NCBI GenBank assembly: GCA_019752045.1
Contig: JAIEMP010000009.1
Coordinates: 1 to 64,000, forward strand
Length of the DNA: 64,000 bases
DNA from: Chitinophagaceae bacterium
GTDB taxonomy: Bacteria; Bacteroidota; Bacteroidia; Chitinophagales; Chitinophagaceae
Direction: 5' to 3'
In this document: one piece after another, positions 35,687 through 43,276 of the stretch
How the letters are laid out: the number at the start of each line of letters is the position of its first letter
Position numbering within the stretch: position 1 is the first letter of the stretch
Translations under genes and position numbers: made by a program
The notes under the pieces: model-generated
Told to the model about the DNA's origin: nothing
What the model saw: only the letters and a program-made list of their open reading frames with translations
Databases searched by the model: none

Positions 35687-36640
35687 ATGAAAAAGATCGG
35701 CATTCTCCATGGTAAAGAGCGCTCATTCCCTACTGCATTTGTTGAGCGGATTAACAGGAAACAAATTGATGGAATTATGGCAGAGCCCGTATTAATTGAT
35801 AAAGTTGTACAGGGTGTTGGCAATGGCTATACGGTAATAGTAGATCGTATTTCACAGGATGTTCCGCATTACAGAGCCTATTTAAAAAATGAGGCCATCA
35901 CCGGTACAGCAGTCATCAACAATCCGTTTTGGTGGAGTGCAGATGATAAGTTTTTCAATAACTGTCTGGCTACTAAAATTGATGTGCCTGTTCCTAAAAC
36001 GGTGATCCTTCCTTCAAAAGAAAGACCCGATGATACCAGCAATGAATCGTTCAGCAACCTTGCATATCCTATGGATTGGGAAGGAATGTTTAACTATATC
36101 GGGTTCCCTGCATACATGAAACCATTTGCAGGTGGTGGCTGGAAGAATGTTTACAAACTAAACGATGCTGCAGATTTTTTTGAGAAGCATGCAGAAACCA
36201 ATCAACTGGTGATGTTACTGCAGGAAGAAATTGTGTTTGAAGAATATTACCGCTGTTATTGCATTGGCCGCAAATATGTGCGCATCATGAGCTATGAACC
36301 ACGCAACCCGCATCATTTACGTTATGTAGCCGATTTTCAACCTTCGGCTGAAAAATTACAAATGATGACCGACATTGTATTACGCATCAACAATTATCTG
36401 GGATACGATTTTAATACAGTAGAACTTGCATTACGAAATGGTGTACCTTATGCCATTGATTTTTGTAACCCTGCACCTGATGCAGATCTTGCCAGTGTTG
36501 GGGAAGAAAATTTTGAATGGGTAGTTGAGGCTGCTGCTACTTATGCCATAGAACGTGCAATGGAGCATAAAGAAGGTGCAGATAATTTAACCTGGGGCGA
36601 GTATGTAAAACGTGGAGCAAATAAAGTTCCCTTGTATTAA
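35687..36640 (+). CDS. ATP-grasp ligase, RimK/DdlB-like
   Basis: A 317-residue protein with the ATP-grasp layout: Lys145 in AYMKPFAGGGWKNV (nucleotide-binding loop), Glu180-Glu181 in MLLQEEIVFEEYY (hinge), and the metal-binding triad Glu246, Asp258 and Asn261 in TVELALRNG and AIDFCNPAPD. It joins a carboxylate to an amine or other nucleophile through an acyl-phosphate, using ATP. It heads a two-gene unit with the YbdK-type ligase (26 bases apart). An extended N-terminal domain holds RSFPTAFVERIN, the pattern of several amino-acid-ligase ATP-grasps. Substrate unknown. Confidence 0.8.
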   Translation: MKKIGILHGKERSFPTAFVERINRKQIDGIMAEPVLIDKVVQGVGNGYTVIVDRISQDVPHYRAYLKNEAITGTAVINNPFWWSADDKFFNNCLATKIDVPVPKTVILPSKERPDDTSNESFSNLAYPMDWEGMFNYIGFPAYMKPFAGGGWKNVYKLNDAADFFEKHAETNQLVMLLQEEIVFEEYYRCYCIGRKYVRIMSYEPRNPHHLRYVADFQPSAEKLQMMTDIVLRINNYLGYDFNTVELALRNGVPYAIDFCNPAPDADLASVGEENFEWVVEAAATYAIERAMEHKEGADNLTWGEYVKRGANKVPLY

Positions 36641-36666
36641 TCACATCATTTATTGAAATCATTCTC

Positions 36667-37779
36667 ATGGGTAATATCAATTATAAACAGTTTACGCTTG
36701 GTGTTGAAGAGGAATACATGGTATTTGATCCTGCAACCAGAGAACTCAAAAGTCATGAACAGCGGATTGTAACAGAAGGTCAAAAAATGATCAAGGATAA
36801 AGTAAAAGCAGAAATGCATCAGGCAGTGGTAGAAGTGGGCACCGATATTTGCATGGATATTGGTGAAGCTTTTGCAGATGTTTCGCTGTTACGCAAAACC
36901 ATCAGTGGTATTGCAGGAGATATTGGTTTGGCAGTAGGTGCAAGTGGTACGCATCCCTTCAGTCATTGGCAGGATCAGCTCATTACAGACCATGTACGTT
37001 ACAACCAGATTGTAAACGAATTGCAGGAAGCTGCAAGAAGTAATTTAATTTTCGGTTTGCATGTGCATGTAGGTATTGAAAACAGAAAGCTGGCCATTCA
37101 TCTTGCCAACTCTGCACGTTATTTTTTACCACATGTGTATGCGCTCAGCACCAACTCCCCTTTTTGGGAAGCACGGATGACGGGATATAAATCATTCCGT
37201 ACAAAAGTGTTTGATAAATTTCCACGTACAGGTATCCCTGAATTTTTCGACAGTATTGAAGCGTATGAAAATTATGTTGCATTGCTCATAAAAACCAATT
37301 GCATTGACAATGCAAAAAAAATATGGTGGGATCTGCGTGTGCATCCGTTTTTTAACACCATCGAATTTCGTATTTGTGATGTACCAATGACTGTAATGGA
37401 AACCATTGCTATTACTGCTTTGTTTCAGGCCATTACGGCCAAGCTGTATAAACTGAGAAACAAGAACATGAATTACATTCAATACCAGCGTGCATTGATT
37501 AATGAAAACAAATGGCGGGCAAGCCGTTATGGTATTGATGGATACCTCATTGACTTTGGTAAAGAAGAAGAAACCAATACAAGAGCTCTCATTTATGAAC
37601 TGCTTGATTTTGTAGATGATGTGGTGGATGAATTGGGCTGCAGGCATGCACTGAGCTATATACCGGTTATGCTGGAGCAGGGAACCGGAGCAGACAGACA
37701 ATTGAAAGTATATGAACAAACCAAGAGCATGGAGAGTGTGGTAGATTATATTGGCGGGCAGTTCCTGAGTGGAATCTGA
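36667..37779 (+). CDS. YbdK-type carboxylate-amine ligase (GCS2 family)
   Basis: A 370-residue member of the GCS2 / glutamate-cysteine ligase 2 family (COG2170, E. coli YbdK). The opening LGVEEEYMVFDP holds the acidic metal ligands, followed by HQAVVEVGTDIC, SGTHPFSHW, GLHVHVGI and NTIEFRICDVPMT, all conserved. YbdK has weak gamma-glutamylcysteine ligase activity, making gamma-glutamyl amides from an amine and glutamate with ATP. The length is the family norm. It follows the ATP-grasp gene and converges with the other two cluster genes at the 25-bp-arm palindrome, suggesting a biosynthetic role in an unknown peptide-like product. Confidence 0.88.
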   Translation: MGNINYKQFTLGVEEEYMVFDPATRELKSHEQRIVTEGQKMIKDKVKAEMHQAVVEVGTDICMDIGEAFADVSLLRKTISGIAGDIGLAVGASGTHPFSHWQDQLITDHVRYNQIVNELQEAARSNLIFGLHVHVGIENRKLAIHLANSARYFLPHVYALSTNSPFWEARMTGYKSFRTKVFDKFPRTGIPEFFDSIEAYENYVALLIKTNCIDNAKKIWWDLRVHPFFNTIEFRICDVPMTVMETIAITALFQAITAKLYKLRNKNMNYIQYQRALINENKWRASRYGIDGYLIDFGKEEETNTRALIYELLDFVDDVVDELGCRHALSYIPVMLEQGTGADRQLKVYEQTKSMESVVDYIGGQFLSGI

Positions 37780-37800
37780 TTTGTATAAATACAGCATTGA

Positions 37801-37852
37801 ATGAATGATAAGAAAGGCCGACTCAAATGAGTCGGCCTTTCTTATCATTCAT
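37801..37852. terminator. perfect palindromic bidirectional terminator
   Basis: Two exact 25-base arms (37801-37825 and 37828-37852) meet over two bases. The core GGCCGACTCA stem has A-rich flank on one side and T-rich on the other on each strand, so it can end transcription from both convergent ligase genes. Confidence 0.9.
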
Positions 37853-37858
37853 GTAAAA

Positions 37859-39052
37859 CTATTGTTCAAAATAAGCAACGGTACCTCCTACCCATTCCTT
37901 ATCCTTATTGTACCGCACACCAATCATTTTCCCTTTGCTCATCCGTGCAAGGTTAATCACAGCATGTGGCCTTGCATCACCGTCCCGCCAAACATACATC
38001 ATCCGGATTTCTACTTTGGCCGGCACATCAGGCGTTTCAATAATTTCTGCATAATTCACTTTGCGTTGAAGAATAAAATTCTCCGGATCATTAATTGCAT
38101 CAAGATCATCTTGTGTAACATCAATTTTTACACCCTGTCCGGCAAAAGAGAACAATGGTTTTAACACATAATTCTCCAAACCATCAGGAAGCTCTTTTAC
38201 TTCATTCAGGAAAAAAGTCTGAGGTACATATGGGTGGTTGATAAAAGGCAATGTGTATTTGCTGATGCGGTAAAACCAATTGGGATGCGGCAGCCATTCT
38301 ACATCCAGATACTGTGTAATATCTACAACATCTCCCAAGCTGGCTTTATTTGCTTTAAGATCATCAAAAATGATCCGGTTGTAAATACGTTTGATTAACG
38401 TCTTTACTCCATCTTTCAGATAATACAGTTTTCGTCCTTCCTGTATCAATTTGGTTAAACAAACCACTTCAATACCTGTATAATCTTTTGTACAGGAAAA
38501 ATCAATTCTGGTTTTTTGTTCTTCGGGTTTAATTTCAAGCAGGATCACTTGCTCAACCGGCAGGTCTCCAACAATTAACTCCCTTAGCATTTTTATATAA
38601 CTCTCTTTTGTATAACCGTTGAGGTATTGACTGTAATTAGATGGTACAGGAAAATGTTTTTCAACAACTTCGGGATAATAAACCTGAAAGCCATACAATG
38701 TAGGAAAGCCCTGCATCTCTATCAATTGCGGTTCAAGTTCGCCACGATCATTTTTGCACACGCCAAAATCAAATGAGATCATGTGTGAGATGGATGCTTC
38801 ATTGGGTACTTTTTCGCCGGGAGGAATTGCTTTCTCTGTTAATGCAATAAAGTTGGGATCACAGATCACATCAATAATACTTTCACATGCATCCATCAGC
38901 TTATCTCCAAATTCTTTATCAACAAATACAGGTGTTTCGCATACCCTGAATTCAATATCTCCGGGATGCAGACTGTTGAGATCGTTTAAAAAAGCTTCGT
39001 ACTTAGCTGCCGAAAAATGTGCATTAAATGTTTTACGTAAGTCCGGTACCAT
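37859..39052 (-). CDS. ATP-grasp-like ligase, possibly circularly permuted
   Basis: A 397-residue protein of no named family. It carries ATP-grasp-type elements in unusual order: an acidic motif LIEMQGFPTLYG (Glu112, Gln114) lies N-terminal, while the nucleotide-binding-like YVLKPLFSFAGQGVKI (Lys298), FILQRKV and EIRMMYVW (Glu348) plus NLARMSKGKMIG follow in the C-terminal third. Placing the metal-binding motif before the Lys-Gly loop is what a circularly permuted ATP-grasp (as in glutathionylspermidine synthetase) would look like. It is the second gene of the minus-strand pair, 50 bases after the amidotransferase-like gene. Reaction and substrate unknown; its assignment rests on motifs I can see. 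Confidence 0.6.
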   Translation of the reverse strand: MVPDLRKTFNAHFSAAKYEAFLNDLNSLHPGDIEFRVCETPVFVDKEFGDKLMDACESIIDVICDPNFIALTEKAIPPGEKVPNEASISHMISFDFGVCKNDRGELEPQLIEMQGFPTLYGFQVYYPEVVEKHFPVPSNYSQYLNGYTKESYIKMLRELIVGDLPVEQVILLEIKPEEQKTRIDFSCTKDYTGIEVVCLTKLIQEGRKLYYLKDGVKTLIKRIYNRIIFDDLKANKASLGDVVDITQYLDVEWLPHPNWFYRISKYTLPFINHPYVPQTFFLNEVKELPDGLENYVLKPLFSFAGQGVKIDVTQDDLDAINDPENFILQRKVNYAEIIETPDVPAKVEIRMMYVWRDGDARPHAVINLARMSKGKMIGVRYNKDKEWVGGTVAYFEQ

Positions 39053-39102
39053 AGAAGATCGTTTGTCTTCTAAAAATATTTGATTTTAACCAGAAAACTA
39101 AA

Positions 39103-39948
39103 TTAAACTGTAACAGGAGTCATGGAGAAAAAAGCCCTGTAAAGAAAATTAGGGAGTATATGAGAATAAGTATACAAAATTTTATCAGGATCTTCCAGAT
39201 GTTCGATCATACTCTTCCATTTTTCGAACCCGTGATTATCAATCACTGTTTTCTTTTTCTCTTCAGTTTGCAGATACATGCTCATGCCAATGGCATCTGC
39301 TTCGGGATGAAATTGTGTGCCAATCATAAACTCATTAAAGCGTACAGCCATAATTGCACGTTCAAGTGCTACATGCGGCCGGTCTTTTTCTATACACAGC
39401 AACTTTGCGCCAATAGCTTTTAAATGCTGATGATCCGGTTGTATTACCTGATAATCCCTGCTGTCTACTGCATAGAACGGATCTTTTAAACCATCAAACA
39501 CCAATTCATCATCAGCACCATTCATGAGATGAACAGGAAATACACCAAATGCAGTTGACTTACGGGCACATACCTGACCAACTTCAAAATAACGGCAGGC
39601 CAGTTGAAAAGAATGACAAATAAAAAAAACGTGCTTTTTATTTTCTTCCAGAGGATTGTCGTTCCATTTTTTGATGTTTGAAATCCAGGAGAAAAAATGT
39701 TTTTCCCACTCAGTTCCTTTGCTTTCAAGCGGACTGCCCGGACCGCCGGAAGAAATATAAACATCATAAGAAAGATCAGGCAATTCTTGTTTAGTTCTAA
39801 CATCAAACTCATCCCACACTACATTTAATTGCTGCCCTTCTGCAAACTGAAGCAGAATGTCTCTTATACAACGCATGCCCTGATTAGGAAACCCATCGTA
39901 CAGATCAAGAACCGCAACCCGAACATGTTTTGCATTGGTACCACTCAT
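39103..39948 (-). CDS. class I glutamine amidotransferase-like protein
   Basis: A 281-residue protein of the GATase1 / GMP synthase-like fold. SSGGPGSPLES gives the oxyanion-region strand; the nucleophile is Cys111 in FFICHSFQLACRYF; His214 and Glu216 in QFHPEAD complete the triad. The elbow is Phe-Ile-Cys-His-Ser where the family norm is Gly-Ile-Cys-Leu-Gly, so both glycines are replaced. It may hydrolyse glutamine to supply ammonia, cleave a gamma-glutamyl bond, or have lost turnover. It leads the minus-strand pair with the ATP-grasp-like gene and converges on the YbdK pair, forming one functional cluster. Confidence 0.8.
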   Translation of the reverse strand: MSGTNAKHVRVAVLDLYDGFPNQGMRCIRDILLQFAEGQQLNVVWDEFDVRTKQELPDLSYDVYISSGGPGSPLESKGTEWEKHFFSWISNIKKWNDNPLEENKKHVFFICHSFQLACRYFEVGQVCARKSTAFGVFPVHLMNGADDELVFDGLKDPFYAVDSRDYQVIQPDHQHLKAIGAKLLCIEKDRPHVALERAIMAVRFNEFMIGTQFHPEADAIGMSMYLQTEEKKKTVIDNHGFEKWKSMIEHLEDPDKILYTYSHILPNFLYRAFFSMTPVTV

Positions 39949-40016
39949 TGAGCAAAATTATTGAAAAATTCATGTTCCACAGGGGTTTCATCTATCCACA
40001 GATTGTGGAAACAAAA

Positions 40017-40038
40017 GCCCCCCGGATAACCGGAGGGC
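40017..40038 (-). terminator. terminator after the lipoprotein gene
   Basis: GCCCCCCGG / CCGGAGGGC arms (40017-40025 and 40030-40038, one mismatch) with loop ATAA; on the minus strand it is followed by TTTTGTTT, fitting termination of the gene ending at 40063. Confidence 0.65.
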
Positions 40039-40062
40039 CTTACCAACTGCTAATGAGAAAAA

Positions 40063-41043
40063 TTAAAGGCTGTTTAAAAAACTGATAATACCGCTTAAAC
40101 TGCTTAATTCGGGTTTAATAAATGCAACTGTTGCTGCCGATGTTTTTTCATCTTTCACTCCCAAATAATAACTGCCACCAACTTTTGAAATTGCTACAAA
40201 GGTAACTTCCTGATTAACGGGTATATTAGGGAAAGCGAAAGAACGGGTTGATACATTACCTGATAATTGAACAACTGTTCGGCTGTTTTTAAATACCATA
40301 TATACCGCCGTATTTGCATTGGAAAATAAATTTGGAACTACTGCTTTCACTTCAACTCTTGGCTGTACTGTTTCAAGTGATTTACCTGCGCTTATCCATC
40401 CTGATTGAAAGGTTTCAATGATATAACCCTTTGCTAAAGGATTGATGTTTGTTGAATCCCACAATTTCACAACTGCATTATCTGTAGCCAGCGACCAGTT
40501 AAACAATAAAGAATTTGTAACAGTTGCAGGGCTGCCATAAAAAACACTCATACCGGGTTTGGGCTCTGTATCACGGTAACGGATACTGATTTTTTTATTC
40601 CCCGCCAGTGTAACAGGTTGCCCGTTAGAAGTGAGTTTTACATGAAGAGCACCTCCTGATTCAAGGGGATACCTGCTTGCACTGGTTGTAACACCGTAAC
40701 GAATAAAGTCTCCTTTCTTTTGCAGCAACACATATTCAATCTTTAAACCACCGGTTAATGCTATGCCGTTTAAGAGAAGACCATTTAAAGGAAACATAAA
40801 CTGAACAGCATTTGCAGCGTTAACCAATGTATCAGTCATAACATTGTTCACCTCGTGCACATTAAAACTTCCTTCCAGTTGCTTCGATAAAATAAGCACC
40901 TGAGAAGAGGCTGTAATATTATTTGTCCATGCACTGTCTAATTGCTGCCCGTTATCAGGCACAAATTCATCGGTATTTTTTTTGCAGGAAGCAAAAAGTA
41001 AAATGATGAGACATACATGTGTAGCAAAAAAAATCTTCTTCAT
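40063..41043 (-). CDS. beta-rich lipoprotein, unknown function
   Basis: A 326-residue lipoprotein with lipobox FASC (Cys20) and the usual Lys-rich tail. Beyond the signal the sequence is strand-rich with repeated short motifs (VQFMFPLNGLLLNG, FAFPNIPVNQEVTFVAI, GGSYYLGVKDEKTSA), suggesting two beta-sandwich domains; no family is recognised. It lies 72 bp downstream of the Dma-like gene and may be co-transcribed with the ECF sigma unit, so it could be part of or a target of that regulatory system. Terminated by a hairpin at 40017-40038. Function not assignable. Confidence 0.72.
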   Translation of the reverse strand: MKKIFFATHVCLIILLFASCKKNTDEFVPDNGQQLDSAWTNNITASSQVLILSKQLEGSFNVHEVNNVMTDTLVNAANAVQFMFPLNGLLLNGIALTGGLKIEYVLLQKKGDFIRYGVTTSASRYPLESGGALHVKLTSNGQPVTLAGNKKISIRYRDTEPKPGMSVFYGSPATVTNSLLFNWSLATDNAVVKLWDSTNINPLAKGYIIETFQSGWISAGKSLETVQPRVEVKAVVPNLFSNANTAVYMVFKNSRTVVQLSGNVSTRSFAFPNIPVNQEVTFVAISKVGGSYYLGVKDEKTSAATVAFIKPELSSLSGIISFLNSL

Positions 41044-41115
41044 AATCTGGATTTAAACAGGTGTTTTTCAGAGTCAGCACTATTTGGAAACATCCGTATA
41101 TATTTGATGCTGCAG

Positions 41116-42594
41116 TTACCTGTATCGCTGCCTTTCACTGAATAAATTATAGCGAATTCCCAACTGCATACCTGTTGTAGAATATCGTTGATTTACAAAA
41201 CTTGCATTTTGCGTTACCGGTTTAAAATTGTAACGAAAATAAGGCTCCGCAAAAATTTGTAACCGCTCATTCATTCTTTTATACACTGCAAAACTTGCAA
41301 ATACACCTATACCGATATTGTTCCGCCAGTGATTAGGACCATTTCCTCTTGCTGTTGAAATTTTTACCGGACTGAAAGTAGTGTCTAACACTTCGCCCCG
41401 ATAAAAAGAAGTAATGTTAAATACAGGTCCGGCATTAATTGAAAAAGCAAGGATTTCAGGACTTCCAAACTCATAAGAAAAAATTACAGGTATATCAATA
41501 AATCTGTAACGGTTATAGGTAGTTCGGTAACGTGTACCAGTTTGTTCAAAATATGTTGTATCCCGGATAAATAAGGTGTCACCCGGAGCCCTGATAACTG
41601 TTCGGGTTGTAATGATTTGAGTTGTTTGTTTTTGATTTTCATTTACAATACGGAGCCGCTCATTTATTTGCGAATAATTTACACCCGCTTTTAATACAAA
41701 CTGTTCTCCTATATTTTTTGCTATTCTGACTCCTGCACTGAAACCATTGCGATTATCCTCACTTGCCCTGCGTTGAGAAATATAATTATTAAATCCTCCG
41801 GGATTTGAAAAGCTGCGCATAGTAAAATCAGGTGAACCATACACTTCCAGATACAGATCATTTCTTCTGGGTCCATTTACGCTGGGGCATGCAGGGCCAA
41901 CTGTTCTCTGTGGTACATTACCCAACCGAAAGGTTGAGAGCGAATACCGGTAAGCAGCAGGGGCTGTAAAACGCAACAGCATTTCTTTTGCATCTGTTGA
42001 TGTTGTCTGTTGCTCCATATTGCCAACAACAACATTCATCTGTTGTTTTTGAATTGAGGTTTTTTGATTGCTTTGATATCTATTTGTTACTACAGTTCCG
42101 CTATTATTTTTTATACCATTTAACTGATGACTGTCTGCTTCTTTATTTGCCGGAACTGCAGTTCCATTCTTTATTCCCTGTGGGTTTGCTGTATTTTCTT
42201 TTACTGTATTTTCTGTTGTGTTATTTATACCTTCTTTCTGATCAGTTGAATTTGTATTTGTTGTTGATTCTTCCGGATTGATTATTGTTTGTTCTTTGCT
42301 TTGTAAAGCAGGTGTTTCAGTTTGTTTGCTTTCTGTTTTCTGATGTTGTTTTGCACTCGAAACAGCGGGCTTATCTGCAGACTCATGTTTCACCACTGAA
42401 TCCCATGTTAGATAAAGCATTCCTGTGAGTCCTAAGAGGGCAACAGCAGTTAACCAGTATTTACGAAAAAAGAAAAATCCTTTTCGGTCATCTTTTTCTT
42501 TTTCACGAATACGCTCCCATACCTGCATGGGGGCACCTGAGTCGTGCTGACCCAGTTTACCTTTTACGAATTCGTCAAATAATTTATCTGTCAT
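41116..42594 (-). CDS. dual-membrane-spanning anti-sigma factor-like protein (Dma architecture)
   Basis: A 492-residue protein with four visible parts: a cytoplasmic amphipathic N-terminus (residues 1-44, MTDKLFDEFVKGKL and MQVWERIREKE, resembling the sigma-binding segment of ECF anti-sigma factors), one membrane helix (about 46-63), a long polar linker (about 66-205) dominated by Asn, Gln, Thr, Ser and Lys with almost no hydrophobic residues, and a C-terminal strand-rich domain (about 245-490; FSAGVRIAKNIGEQFVLKAGV, IDIPVIFSYEFGS, TGMQLGIRYNLF) typical of an outer-membrane barrel. Its start overlaps the sigma stop by ATGA. This matches the Dma family described in Bacteroides, which senses the outer membrane directly. 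Confidence 0.75.
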   Translation of the reverse strand: MTDKLFDEFVKGKLGQHDSGAPMQVWERIREKEKDDRKGFFFFRKYWLTAVALLGLTGMLYLTWDSVVKHESADKPAVSSAKQHQKTESKQTETPALQSKEQTIINPEESTTNTNSTDQKEGINNTTENTVKENTANPQGIKNGTAVPANKEADSHQLNGIKNNSGTVVTNRYQSNQKTSIQKQQMNVVVGNMEQQTTSTDAKEMLLRFTAPAAYRYSLSTFRLGNVPQRTVGPACPSVNGPRRNDLYLEVYGSPDFTMRSFSNPGGFNNYISQRRASEDNRNGFSAGVRIAKNIGEQFVLKAGVNYSQINERLRIVNENQKQTTQIITTRTVIRAPGDTLFIRDTTYFEQTGTRYRTTYNRYRFIDIPVIFSYEFGSPEILAFSINAGPVFNITSFYRGEVLDTTFSPVKISTARGNGPNHWRNNIGIGVFASFAVYKRMNERLQIFAEPYFRYNFKPVTQNASFVNQRYSTTGMQLGIRYNLFSERQRYR

Positions 42595-43139
42595 ACTGCA
42601 ATGCTTTTTTGCATTTTAAGAATTTCATTTTGCAAATACCTTCTTGCTTTTACCAGTTGTGATCTGGAAGTGCTGTCTTTAATGTTCAACATCACAGCTA
42701 TTTCTTCATGACTGTAGCCCTCAATTACATGCAGGTTAAACACAAGCTTGTACCCTTCCGGCAAATTATGAATCAACTTCATAATTTCTGTTTCATTAAG
42801 ATGGGTGTAGGCCGATGGTTCTAAACCACCTGCCTGCGTTGAATCGGGTTGCACCTCATCAAACTTCATTTTCTTTTTCTGGCAATATTTCAGGGCTGTA
42901 TTTACTACAATCCTTCGTACCCACCCTTCAAAAGATCCTTCGAACTTAAACTGTGAAATATTTCGGTACACTTTTATGAAAGCATCCTGCAGAATATCCT
43001 CTGCCTCCATCCGATCGGTGGCATATCGAAGGCAAACAGTAAGCATCTTACCGGCGAAGCGTTCAAAAAGCTGTCGCTGGCATTGCTCATCATTTTTGAT
43101 GCAGCCTTGAATTAATTGGTGATCGGTTAATATCAGAAT
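42591..43139 (-). CDS. ECF RNA polymerase sigma factor
   Basis: An ECF sigma factor. Region 2 is seen in MEAEDILQDAFIKVYRN and EGWVRRIVVNTALKYCQ, and region 4 in LPEGYKLVFNLHVIEGYSHEEIA followed by SRSQLVKARRYL. From the first ATG (43046) only 151 residues remain and region 2.1 would be cut, but the open frame continues upstream through DHQLIQGCIKNDEQ and RQLFERFAGKM, which is the normal N-terminus of this family. The only available start codons there are ATT (43137-43139), CTG or ATA, so I extend the gene to 43139 as a 182-residue protein with an uncertain non-canonical start. It is translationally coupled to the Dma-like gene. Confidence 0.85.
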   Translation of the reverse strand: MLILTDHQLIQGCIKNDEQCQRQLFERFAGKMLTVCLRYATDRMEAEDILQDAFIKVYRNISQFKFEGSFEGWVRRIVVNTALKYCQKKKMKFDEVQPDSTQAGGLEPSAYTHLNETEIMKLIHNLPEGYKLVFNLHVIEGYSHEEIAVMLNIKDSTSRSQLVKARRYLQNEILKMQKSIAV

Positions 43140-43199
43140 ACGGTGGTTAATTTTTATTTAAGAGATGCTCTCAAAACAGCTCTTCGCTGCCCCGCAACC

Positions 43200-43207
43200 A
43201 AAACATA
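43200..43207 (-). promoter_or_regulatory. possible promoter of the ECF sigma gene
   Basis: Minus-strand TATGTTTT (one mismatch from TAnnTTTG) with a TTTT 21 bases upstream. A start near 43193 would give a leader of about 55 bases to the proposed ATT start, leaving room for the extended N-terminus. Confidence 0.3.
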
Positions 43208-43231
43208 TTACAAAACTATTAAAAAACGAAA

Positions 43232-43253
43232 AGGGCAGCAAAAAAGCTACCCT
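43232..43253 (-). terminator. terminator after the TPR gene
   Basis: On the minus strand, AGGGTAGC pairs with GCTGCCCT (one G-U) across a T6 loop and is followed by TTTTCGTTTTTT. It separates the TPR gene (ending 43277) from the sigma-factor promoter. Confidence 0.65.
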
Positions 43254-43276
43254 CTTCTATCTCAGGAATTAAAAAC

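Noticed and set aside
37192-38164. Two opposing reading frames beginning with nearly the same peptide (MIRKADS...)
   Set aside because: They start inside the perfect palindrome, so the same sequence is read on each strand; neither has family features and both lie over the real ligase genes.
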